A DNA stretch of 64,000 nucleotides, from assembly GCA_964036045.1 (NCBI GenBank), contig OZ038385.1, positions 32,268,641 through 32,332,640 of the forward strand, given 5' to 3'. Source of the stretch: Eutreptiella sp. 'Long Island Sound 2002' (Eukaryota; Euglenozoa; Euglenophyceae; Eutreptiales; Eutreptiaceae). The notes under the pieces are model-generated. The model worked only from the letters and a program-made list of their open reading frames with translations. It was not told where the DNA came from and did no database searches. This document shows, one piece after another, positions 10,704 to 20,269 of the stretch. The translations under genes were made by a program, and so were the position numbers. Numbering within the stretch: the stretch's first letter is position 1; each line of letters opens with the position of its first letter.

Positions 10704-11429
10704 TTTCCTACTGTTGACTTGCGTTTGTGTTTGGGTCCGGGTTGCAGTTGGGTGTGGGTTTTGTTAACCCCTGCCAGTCCTGGCTGGAGTCTTGGATGGG
10801 TGTGTTTGGGCACGGTTTGTGGTGTTGTCTCTCATTTGCCGGCTGTTAGTGGTGTTCGTGGTTGGGCTTAGGTTTCGGCCTGCTTATGGGACGTGTGTGG
10901 CTTCTTGCGCGTTTCGCTTGCGTCCCGCCGTTTCCGGTTCCCGTGTGCGGTGTGGGCGTGCGTGCTGGGCCCGGGTCTCGGCTGTGCCCCGCCGTTCTTG
11001 GCTGGGTTGTCGCGGTGTGTTTTTTGCGCTTTTTTTTTTTTTGCTTTGTGGTGTCGGTTGCTGGGTGTCCCTGTCCCGGGCCTTGTGGTCTGTCCCCCTA
11101 CCCCCTTTCTTCTCGGGCTGGGCTGCTGGCTTTTTTTTTTTGTGGTGTGTGTCTGCATGTTTCGGTGCCCCTTTTCCCGCTGGGCCGCTGTTCCTGACTT
11201 GGTGTTGCCGGTTTTGGCTGGGTGGTCCCCCTGTGCCTCTTTGGGGGTCCTGTCTTCAGTGCCTTCTGGGTGGGGGGTTTGGCCGCCTTTTGTGTTGTTG
11301 GCGGGCGGTTTGGTGGCTGTGGGCTGTTTTCGCGCCCCCCCCCTCCCCCCCCTGTTTTTTTTTTCGGGGGGGGGGCCTGCCTGTTCCTTCCTCTGTCTTC
11401 CCTGGGCTGGCGCACGCACTGTGGCCGGT

Positions 11430-13640
11430 GTGTGGTGCGGTTGGTCCCTCGCCACTCCTGGCGGAGGTTCCTGTGTGCTACTCCCTGCCACTCCTGGCTG
11501 GGTTTCGCTGCTGGTGGTGGTGCGCGGTTCTCGCCACTCCTGGCTGAGGGTCCCGGGCGCGGTTCCCCGCCACTCCTGGCTGGGGTCCGCTGGCGGCGGT
11601 GGTGTGTGGTGTGTGGTGTGTGGCGGTGGTGTGTTGGTGGGGTTGTGGCTGGTGGGTGGTGTGGTTGGTCCCTTGCCACTCCTGGCGGAGGTTCCTGTGT
11701 GCTACTCCCCGCCACTCCTGGCTGGGTTTCGCTGCCGGTGGTGGTGGGCGTTCCTCCCCACTCCTGGCTGAGGGTCCCGGGCGCGGTTCCCCGCCACTCC
11801 TGGCATGGGTCCGCTGGCGGCGGTGGTGTGTTGTGTGCGGCGGTGGTGTGTTGGTGGGGTTGTGGCTGGTGGGTGGTGTGGTTGGTCCCTCGCCACTCCT
11901 GGCGGAGGTTCCTGTGTGCTACTCCCCGCCACTCCTGGCTGGGTTTCGCTGCCGGTGGTGGTGCGCGGTCCTCGCCACTCCTGGCTGAGGGTCCCCGGTG
12001 CGGTTCCCCGCCTCTCCTGGCTGGGGTCCGCTGGCAGCGGTGGTGTGTGGTGTGCGGCGGTGGTGTGTTGGTGGGGTTGTGGCTGGTGTGTGGTGTGGTT
12101 GGTCCCTCGCCACTCCTGGCGGAGGTTTTGTGTGCTACTCCCCGCCACTCCTGGCTGAGTTTCGCTGCCGCTGGTGGAGGGCGTTTCTCGCCACTCCTGG
12201 CGGAGGGTCCCGGGCACGGTTCCCCGCCACTCCTGGCTGGGTTTCGCTGTCGGCGGTGGTGTGTGGTGTGTGGTGTGTGGTGTGTGGTGTGCGGCGGTGG
12301 TGTGGTGGTCGGGTTGTGGCTGGTGTGTGGTGTGGTTGGTCCCTCGCCACTCCTGGCGGTGGTCCCTGTGTGCTACTCCCCGCCACTCCTGGCTGGGCTT
12401 CGCTACCGGTGGTGGTGCGCGGTCCTCGCCACTCCTGGCTGAGGGTCCCGGGTGCGGTTCCCCGCCACTCCTGGCTGGGGTCCGCTGGCGGCGGTGGTGT
12501 GTGGTGTTTGGTGTGTGGCGGTGGTGTGTTGGTGGGGTTGTGGCTGGTGGGTGGTGTGGTTGGTCCCTCGCCACTCCTGGCGGAGGTTCCTGTGTGCTAC
12601 TCCCCGCCACTCCTGGCTGGGTCTCGCTGCCGGTGTTGGTGAGCGTTCCTCGCCACTCCTGGCTGAGGGTCCCGGGTGCGGTTCCCCGCCACTCCTGGCT
12701 GGGCTCCGCTGGCTGCGGTGTTGTGCGGTGTGCGGCGGTGGTGTGTTTGTGGGGTTGTGGCTGGTGTGTGGTGTGGTTGGTCCCTCGCCACTCCTGGCGG
12801 TGGTCCCTGTGTGCTACTCCCCGCCACTCCTGGCTGGGCTTCGCTACCGGTGGTGGTGCGCGGTCCTCGCCACTCCTGGCTGAGGGTCCCGGGTGCGGTT
12901 CCCCGCCACTCCTGGCTGGGGTCCGCTGGCGGCGGTGGTGTGTGGTGTTTGGTGTGTGGCGGTGGTGTGTTGGTCGGGTTGTGGCTGGTGGGTGGTGTGG
13001 TTGGTCCCTCGCCACTCCTGGCGGAGGTTCCTGTGTGCTACTCCCCGCCACTCCTGGCTTGGTTTCGCTGCCGGTGGTGGTGCGCGGTCCTCGCCACTCC
13101 TGGCTGAGGGTCCCGGGTGCGGTTCCCCGCCACTCCTGGCTGGGGTCCGCTGGGAGCGGTGGTGTGTGGTGTGCGGCGGTGGTGTGTTTTTTGGGGGTGT
13201 GGCTGGTGTGTGGTGTGGTTGGTCCCTCGCGACTCCTGGCGGAGGTTCCTGTGTGCTACTCCCCGCCACTCCTGGCTGGGTTTCGCTGCCGGTGGTGGTG
13301 CGCGGTCCTCGCCACTCCTGGCTGATGGTCCCGGGCGCGGTTCCCCGCCACTCCTGGCTGGGGTCCGCTGGCGGCGGTGGTGTGTGCTGTGTGGTGTGTG
13401 GCGGTGGTGTGTTGGTGGGGTTGTGGCTGGTGTGTGGTGTGGTTGGTCCCTCGCCACTCCTGGCGGAGGTTCCTGTGTGCTACTCCCCGCCACTCCTGGC
13501 TGGGTTTCGCTGCCGGTGGTGGTGGGCGTTCCTCGCCACTCCTGGCTGAGGGTCCCGGGTGCGGTTCCCCGCCACTCCTGGCTGGGGTCCGCCGGCGGTG
13601 GTGGTGTGCGGCTCCCCGCCACTCCTGGCTGGGGCCCGCC
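11430..13640 (+). repeat. Satellite array, ~10 units of ~222 bp
   Basis: Units start with a GGTTGGTCCCTCGCCACTCC block at about 11436, 11658, 11876, 12095, 12330, 12556, 12770, 12996, 13215 and 13439, giving spacings of about 214-235 bp. Each unit holds four copies of a CGCCACTCCTGGC core, separated by GT-rich spacers that vary in a GTGTGGT microsatellite. Long open frames on both strands are by-products of the period. The array is absent from the G2 copy, so it expanded in G1 or was lost from G2. Confidence 0.9.
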
Positions 13641-14640
13641 AGTTGTGGCGGTGTGTTTCGCGGGTGGGGGTGTCCCTTGTTGTGTGTGTTTGTCCCTGGG
13701 TGCCCTTCTCCTTGGTCTTGGTGTGTGTGCTTTTGTGTCTTGCGGTTTTTGTCGCTTCCGCCCGGTGCTGTGTGCCGTGTGTTGTGCTGTGCTGTGTGTC
13801 CCGGGTTGCGGTGCCGCGCTGCGCCGCTGCATGTTGTGTCGCCCGGTGTTGTGCTGTTCGTGCTGTGTTGTTTTGCTGCGCTCGGTTGGTGCCACTGCTC
13901 GTCGTGCCGTGCCCTCTGGTGCTCCCCGTCGCCCTGGGGCCTTGTGCTTTGCGGCGCTCTGTCTTGCGGCGTTCCCCCGCGCTGTGTGTATTTTGTCGTT
14001 GCATGGTGGTGTGTGCTGTTGTTCGCCGCTCTGCTTTGTGCTGTGTGTGTCCTTGGGTGCTGTGCGGTGCGTTCCCTGTCTTCTCCGCTCTGTGCGGTGC
14101 CGTGCTTCGCTGTGCTGGTGCGCTTGCGTCGTGCTGTTCGTGTGGTGCGTGCTGTTGCTGGCGCCCGGTGCTGTGGTGCCCTGCCGTGTGTTGTGCTGTT
14201 TCCTTTGGTGTGCTGTGGTGCGGTGCTGGGTCTGGTGGCCCGTGGTTGTCTGCTGGTGCCGTGCTGTGGCGACCTGCTGTCCGTTTTGCTTTGCTGGTTC
14301 CGTTGGTTTGTGTCTTTTCCCTGTGTGTGTGGTGCTGTGTTGCGCTGCGCGTCGTGGTGTTCGGTTCCGGTTGTGTCTGCGCTGTTGTTGGTGCCTCGTG
14401 CTGTGGCGTGTCCCTGGGTGTTGTGGTGTCTCCCTGGGCGTTCTGCGGTATGGTGGTGCCGCTCTGGTGTGTCTTGCTGTCTTGCTGTGCTGTGCGCTGT
14501 CCTGTGGTGTCCTGCGCCCTGTGCTGCGTCGTGCGGTGCTGTGCTGCCTTGCGGTGTCGTGCTGGTGGGCTGTGCTGTGCGGTTGTCTGCGCTGCTGGTG
14601 TTTGTTTTTCCTTTCGTCCTCTTTTCCTTTGCTAATTACT

Positions 14641-14972
14641 CCTGCTGTTTTTCCGTGCCTTTGAAAACATTCTGAAAACCAAAAATTTGAACGTTTCTCC
14701 TTAGAAAATCAGACTTTACGCAAATCACGCACGCAGGCAAGCAGCAATACCAAGGTGTAATTTCTGACTTACGTGTTGCCACGCGGCCGCGAAGATGGTG
14801 GTCTTGCTTGCAAGGGGTTGACCGCTTTTCCCTCAGGGACGGTCGCCTAAGCTGACGAAAAGGAGTGAGGGGGGGCACGAGGGAAGGGGGGTGGGTGCAT
14901 GGAGAAGGAAAGAAAAGGGCTGCCATACTGCCCGGTGTGTTTGGTGCGTGTGAACCCCTCCTTAGTACTTCC
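14641..14972. other. Junction DNA between G1 and element A
   Basis: Normal base composition returns here. No gene is recognised. Purine-rich runs lie near 14868-14915. Element A RNase H similarity starts at about 14973, going right. Confidence 0.5.
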
Positions 14973-16602
14973 CGCACGTTCACCCTGCAACTTCCGGCTG
15001 TAAAAGGCCACTGGGCGCCATGAACCATCAGGTTGCATTTGCTCCAGCGCGCCTCCCACAGCGAAGTCGCTGGCATAACACCGGATCAACCACTGACCAT
15101 CCGGTCGTGGCAACACCAACCCTTTATCCTCACTCATGACCATGTCACACAAAACTTTTTTTAGTTCCTTGAACCCTGCAATCATTTCTGGGGTCCAATG
15201 TATCTGCAATTCCTTTGCAGACAACTTCACCCTTTTTCGTTTCTTGGGGAGGCCCGTTGCATGCAATTCCACTGTCCCACCCTCTGGTTTACTCTCGAAT
15301 TTATATTTTCCTTGGAGAGCTTCCATTAGTGGGCGGGCGTGCTTGGCGAACCCCGGTATGTAAATTTGGTACCATCCCACTAACCCTAAGAAGCTTTTTA
15401 AAGCTTTAGGTGTGGTAATGGTCCTGTGGTCCCACTCCTCTATGGCTTGCACTTTCCCTGGATCAGGGAAGCGCTTCCCATCCTTGAGTATGTGCCCCAC
15501 GTATTTGACACTGCGTCTGAAGAAATGACATTTCTCAGGTTTGACTGTCAACTCGGCAGCTTCCAAAGCCTCGAATAGCTGCCAGACTTCATCAAAATGT
15601 TTCTGAAAATATTTTTCCAGGGTGCCTGGTCTCTGTTTGTCTGCAACAGTCTGTGCCCCATCAATACTTTCCCTACCTGAGGAAGCCAATATATCATCTA
15701 TATATGGCCTTGCCGCAGGGCATTGGCGGGTGACATGCTGAACCATTTCCTGGTAGGCCGCAGGCCCTACCTTCACCCCCATGGGAAGGACGTTCCACTC
15801 AAATACACCAAAAGGGGTACAGAAAGCTGTCAAATGCTTACTGTCCTCCTCAAAGGTGCATTTGGTGGAAGCCATCTTCCAAGTCAAGCAGGGTGAACAA
15901 AAAATTGCCATGCTGGTTGGCCAGCTGGTCTTCGATGACGGGGAGGGGGAAATTTTTGCCCTTAAGCTGGGAATTAAGCCAGCGATAGTCAATGACTACT
16001 CGCCACTTGTTATTCCCAGGTTTAGGGACAAGAAAAGCCCTGGCAACCCATTGGGGATTACCTGCACACTCCCTCAGGAAACCACGTGCCTGAAAGTCTT
16101 TCAACTTTTCGGCCATCATTGTCTCCCTCAACCCCACTGCCCTAATGGGCTTTTGAGCCTTAGGCTCTCCATTGTGAATCAACTCCAATTTCACCTTCGC
16201 ATGGTCACCCCGTACCTTCTGTGCTTCAGGTGAAATTGAAGCTGAATGCCTTGTTTGAAATACTGATTTCCCAAAACGGTTCAGCAGTCGTTCCCTGTAT
16301 TCCTCTGTCCCTGCCCAGGTCTCATCAGCCTGTATTACAGACCTCACGTGTCGATTGTACACTAAGCTACCTGCTTCAGTCCTGTGGCTGCCCTGAACTG
16401 AGGCAGCGTGTTTGTCAATGGATAAGTGCAGGATTGCCTGCTGCAGGTGGTGAACCTCCTGTTGAGGCAGGGTGTTAACCACACAGATACGAGCATCAGG
16501 AGTATGGCACCCCTCCTGCTCAGTAGTTTGGCGCTGTAATAATGTAATCTGATTCACTGCTAAACATCTGTAGCAAAAATCCTGTCCGACGCAGCAGCAA
16601 CA
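14973..16602 (-). pseudogene. Element A pol: RT and truncated RNase H
   Basis: Read from 16602 downward, this Gypsy-type RT contains LVPKPGNNKW, VIDYRWLNSQ, LLDLEDGFHQM, YIDDILASS and a connection domain. An RNase H follows, with its first Asp in YASDFAVGGALEQ and FYSRKLQGE. The protein stops matching at about 14973, inside RNase H, so the rest of RNase H and the integrase are missing. One extra A near 15854, relative to the copy at 4221-5207, breaks the RT frame. A TAG at 16603-16605 separates it from the preceding open segment in the same frame. The element is dead. Confidence 0.85.
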
Positions 16603-18174
16603 CTATTGTACTGAAATGGATAAGGATAAAGGAGGACATTGGTCCAATAGCGTACTGACTGTCTGGTAAGCCTGTCTGTCCTCCTGTAGAGAATGCTGAT
16701 GATACCGAGCACCACACTCATGGGTACCCTCACAGCAACTTTTTTGTGCAACTTCCTGTGACACATGTATTTCCCCCCGGGGTACTTCCCGGCACCCATG
16801 TCCTATGGATGTTGGTGGTTGGTGCCTGGATGATGATTCGAATTCTGACTCTGAACTGTTCCCTGGCCCTGGAGATCCTTCGTCAGACGATACCTGTTGT
16901 TCTGTTTTCTTCCTGCGCATGATTCGCAGCAACCTCCAATGTCGACGATTGAGGCCTGTACCTCGAGGTTCATCCATATCCTGTGAATCAGAATCAGAAG
17001 TAGAGCATACTTCCGACATCAGATCCTCAGCACTAGGCACAGCAGGCAACGTGTCCTGACTGTCCTTCGTCCGATAATCATCACTATTTACTGTGGGCTG
17101 TGTGTGTGTTTTACTGTGTGATGGCTCTCGCCCATATGCATCAAACAAACAAATGCGATAAGGCACTGCAGTACATACTACTTTACCTCTACCAGATACA
17201 AACAAGGGGGTTCCAATGGGTATGTCGACCCAGTCAATGACTACTTCACCCATGGCCCAAAACCATGGGTCTTTTTTACTTACTGGCAGTACTGCAATAC
17301 CTTTGGCTCCGTCAACGAAAGGTTTCGTGACACAACGTTCCGAATGATGTGGGGAGGGGTGAAGCCACACTGGTTTCTGTCCCCAGTCCCTGTAAAATGA
17401 CTTCTCCCCACCCCCAAAGTGTTCCGTGAACCTTGCTGTTTTCTGGGAACCAAAGACATCTTGCTGGATGCAAAAATCGTTGTGATCTGGGTCAATAGTG
17501 GCCGTCCAAACGGCAATTCTGTCAACAATCCCCTGCCTGACAGTCAGCATCGTGTCTTTACTCCTGTACTTTCTCTGTTTCGCTGTGGCCTTTATATGGC
17601 GGTTCCGGTTATCCAGGTAGCTGCCCTGAACCCTCCTCATGAGGTGTGATTTTACCTTCAAAACCTTTTCAGACAGGGGTCTCGACTCCCTGGCCTCCTG
17701 CAACCCAGGAGGATCGGACCAGATATCCAACTCTTGCATGTTTGCAACCATACAAGGTACTGATTGAATCACTGACGTGTTGGGCATCCTGGCATATCCC
17801 CAGTTGCCCTGAAACTCATCTGGTGCCCACTGTTCAACGGGGTCCTGATCTGAGCCTGGCGGTTCCACAGTTGTTGAAAATCTGGGTTGACTGCTGTTCT
17901 GAACCTCAGGCAGCTGCGTCCACTCGCAATGTGCCTGAGTCGATCCAATATCCTGTGACCGAATGATCGGCGCCTCCGAAGAGCGACTTGAGGTGTGGGT
18001 GTTGGTTCCCAATAAATGTGGCAGAGATTGTTGTCGTACCACATCGGCCATTGTCACTGCCACCACTGCCGCGAACACCAGCAACAGCGGGAGGATACTG
18101 TGCGTATCTCCCTCAAGGAGCTGAGATTTGTACGGGAGATTATCAGGCATAGGTATGGTTATTTTATGTAACTC
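16603..18174 (-). CDS. Element A pol: methyltransferase-like domain segment
   Basis: This open segment of about 520 codons lies between the dUTPase segment and RT, in the same frame as both; it is bounded by TGA (18175-18177) upstream and TAG (16603-16605) downstream. A hydrophobic stretch (LPLLLVFAAVVAVTM) lies near the start. The middle has the layout DVFGSQKTARFTEHF, then GQKPVWLHPSP, KGIAVLPVSKKDPWFWAM and a VDIP strand. This matches, in order, the Dam-like methyltransferase fold of DIRS elements seen better in pol of C1 (WINPPF), but the NPPF catalytic motif is degenerate (HPSP). The C-terminal part is Ser/Glu-rich. The domain identity is inferred from its alignment with C1. Confidence 0.6.
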   Translation of the reverse strand, partial: ELHKITIPMPDNLPYKSQLLEGDTHSILPLLLVFAAVVAVTMADVVRQQSLPHLLGTNTHTSSRSSEAPIIRSQDIGSTQAHCEWTQLPEVQNSSQPRFSTTVEPPGSDQDPVEQWAPDEFQGNWGYARMPNTSVIQSVPCMVANMQELDIWSDPPGLQEARESRPLSEKVLKVKSHLMRRVQGSYLDNRNRHIKATAKQRKYRSKDTMLTVRQGIVDRIAVWTATIDPDHNDFCIQQDVFGSQKTARFTEHFGGGEKSFYRDWGQKPVWLHPSPHHSERCVTKPFVDGAKGIAVLPVSKKDPWFWAMGEVVIDWVDIPIGTPLFVSGRGKVVCTAVPYRICLFDAYGREPSHSKTHTQPTVNSDDYRTKDSQDTLPAVPSAEDLMSEVCSTSDSDSQDMDEPRGTGLNRRHWRLLRIMRRKKTEQQVSSDEGSPGPGNSSESEFESSSRHQPPTSIGHGCREVPRGEIHVSQEVAQKSCCEGTHECGARYHQHSLQEDRQAYQTVSTLLDQCPPLSLSISVQ

Positions 18175-20118
18175 TCAAAAAAGCTGAATAAACTGTAGTA
18201 TGTGACATACTTGGGTGGAGGGGTCTGTTAACACCGGATGGGGTCCCACAGGAGTTCCGAGTCCCTCATGTAATCCCGGTTTGGACTGCACATGGGTTAA
18301 CAGGTGTTGCATAGACTCTGTGGAACGGTACCCAGTGCTGCCAAATCCTGCACTACCTCTGGCTGTTGCAGGTAGTGACTCAACGACGCTGATGGGAGGC
18401 TTCAGGTGTTGTTCCAGAACAAACTGACTCACCTTGTCCCCTACTCTCACGTGGTATGGCGTTTGCGATGCATTGTAAAGAATGACCTGCACATTTCCCC
18501 TGTATGTGCGATCAACGACCCCTCCCATCACATGTAAGCTGTGCTTTAAAGGCATGCCAGACCTATCTGCTATGCGGGCGTAAGTTCCTTTTGGTCCCAT
18601 GATGGCTATATCCGTAGGGATCAGCTCTTTGCTCCAAGGCAAAATTGATACATCTGCTGCAGAATACAAATCATATCCTGCATCTTCAGAATTCCCAGAT
18701 GTGGGGGGCGTGGCTTGTGAGCTCAACAACTGAACATACAATCCGTGTTCGAAAAATTCAGGCTGTGTGTCCCGCGTCGCATCCTGGCGAGTGAGATCAG
18801 TTTCGGGCCATTCCCGCTTTCGCGAGCCCTGACGTCCCATGGGAGAGGGGGGGCAGGGTGATGAAGGAGGGCTGGGCACTTTACCCTCAATGGAATGAAG
18901 TGCGACCGTCAATTTTCGCACCCCCTTCCTACGCCTGCCCTGTACCTCCTGAGGAACCAGCTCTACATGCTTTTCAAAAGCCATTCTGTGTATAACTGGT
19001 CCGCAACTCACCACCGGGCTGGCTGATGTTGCTATTGGCAATCTGCTGTGATGAACTCCATCACAGGGGGTGTTCACAGACGGCTCCTTACTGTACACCC
19101 TCTCCTTAACGTTCAGACTCATGCGAGGTGCACAGCGCTCACACAGATGAGGAATATCTCTGAAAAATGGATCCGCCCACACACTGTATGTGTGAAAGAC
19201 ACGTGGGCAGTCAGCATTCGTGCATGGAATCTGCCAGCAGTATTCATGAATGCTGGAGAAGCCCTTCAGCCGCTTCCCTTCTGTATTTTTCTGCCTGTGT
19301 TCACTGTGTACGTACCTGATTTTGCTCATATGCCTCGTCATGCGGACATTAGCAATCGTGTTGCGTTGTACCTGAATTCTTTCATCATAATCCTGGATTG
19401 ATTGCTCTGGTGGTTGAACCTGTACCAAATCAACATGATGAACTGATTGAGGTTTCCCATGCTGATAGTGTGGTTTGCGATGCACGAATCGTGGCACTTG
19501 CATCAACGATGGCATGCCCGGTACAACACACAAATTATAACGAAGAAAAAATGGAAATCCAAGAATCAACTTTCGTCCTATGTCTGCAAAATAAATAAAA
19601 ACCCTGAGGCATTTGTACTTTACAATACTGCCGTCAGTTTTGCACACTGTTGGGGTCAAATTGACCGTAACGCCCTGATTGCCGCCTTTGATGCGGCTTT
19701 TGCCTGCCCCAATGAGGGCCACTGGCCTTTGAGCATCTTCCAGTGCTTCTTTGTCAAAGAGCTCGAAGCCTGCCAAGGCCTCCATTTCGGATCCTGTGTC
19801 GACGAAAGCTTCCAGATCCTTGTCGCTGAGGCTCAGCGCCGCCTGCTGGAATTGGACCCGGGCTGGAATAATCATTTCCGTCCTGTCCGCGTCTTTTCCA
19901 GATTTTCCTCGTCGTATCCGGGGTTGAACCACCTCATCTTGTATCTCATTGAGATCAATGTTGACCTTCCTTCGTTCAGAGATTCTCACGTTGACGACTT
20001 TGTTGATATTCAAATGCCAGATTGCCTTTTTGGTGCTGGCCCTTACAGGCTGTGACCCTGGGGCGCTGGTGCGACAGACGTCATGATAGCGTCCCCGCTT
20101 ACGGGGCCGCCTGTGCCC
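18175..20118 (-). CDS. Element A protease - zinc motif - dUTPase
   Basis: Numbering from the Met at 20013: an aspartic protease has its active site in VDTGSE (72-74) and a LILGFPFF strand (149-156). A Cys/His cluster at 259-294 (C..C..C..H......C..C) could bind zinc. A full trimeric dUTPase fills 428-561, with motif 1 AGYDLYS, motif 2 RSGM, motif 3 GVVDRTYRGN (catalytic Asp501), motif 4 VGDKVSQFVL and motif 5 RGSAGFGSTG. dUTPase hydrolyses dUTP to dUMP and keeps uracil out of cDNA. The frame is open above Met back to a TAG at 20119-20121; a basic linker beyond it joins gag by a frame change near 20280. All five motifs are intact even though the rest of the element is broken. Confidence 0.9.
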   Translation of the reverse strand, partial: GHRRPRKRGRYHDVCRTSAPGSQPVRASTKKAIWHLNINKVVNVRISERRKVNIDLNEIQDEVVQPRIRRGKSGKDADRTEMIIPARVQFQQAALSLSDKDLEAFVDTGSEMEALAGFELFDKEALEDAQRPVALIGAGKSRIKGGNQGVTVNLTPTVCKTDGSIVKYKCLRVFIYFADIGRKLILGFPFFLRYNLCVVPGMPSLMQVPRFVHRKPHYQHGKPQSVHHVDLVQVQPPEQSIQDYDERIQVQRNTIANVRMTRHMSKIRYVHSEHRQKNTEGKRLKGFSSIHEYCWQIPCTNADCPRVFHTYSVWADPFFRDIPHLCERCAPRMSLNVKERVYSKEPSVNTPCDGVHHSRLPIATSASPVVSCGPVIHRMAFEKHVELVPQEVQGRRRKGVRKLTVALHSIEGKVPSPPSSPCPPSPMGRQGSRKREWPETDLTRQDATRDTQPEFFEHGLYVQLLSSQATPPTSGNSEDAGYDLYSAADVSILPWSKELIPTDIAIMGPKGTYARIADRSGMPLKHSLHVMGGVVDRTYRGNVQVILYNASQTPYHVRVGDKVSQFVLEQHLKPPISVVESLPATARGSAGFGSTGYRSTESMQHLLTHVQSKPGLHEGLGTPVGPHPVLTDPSTQVCHILQFIQLF

Positions 20119-20269
20119 CTAAGGGTTCTGTACTGCCAGAGGAGTTGCTTCTGTAACCTCCTCCTTCGCGGTCTCCTCCTCGGCCTCAACTGGCCGCAGC
20201 CTGCCCGTCTGTCGTCCCTTGCTGTCGGAACCCTTCCGATACTTTTTCTCCCTCTCATTTTTCTTCGAA

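Larger units (their letters stand above)
10221..14640 (+). repeat. G1: long adenine-poor G/T-rich repeat
   Basis: The first ~545 bp begin with (GTAG)n and match 38541-39080 closely. The following sequence from 10767 matches 49881 onward, so G1 and G2 are copies of one repeat family. From about 10780 to 14620 the + strand almost lacks adenine, with many 60-base stretches having none; long runs of T, C and G occur. Open frames occur on both strands, but they arise from the missing A (few stops) and from a satellite period divisible by three, not from selection. No transposase or RT was recognised. Both copies interrupt retroelement coding sequence, so the family behaves as mobile DNA. Confidence 0.65.

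Noticed and set aside
11222-14664. Long open frames (up to ~515 codons) on both strands of the G/T-rich region
   Set aside because: They follow the satellite period (222 = 3 x 74) and the lack of adenine, overlap each other in several frames, and encode only low-complexity Trp/Cys/Gly/Val or Pro/Thr/Arg repeats.
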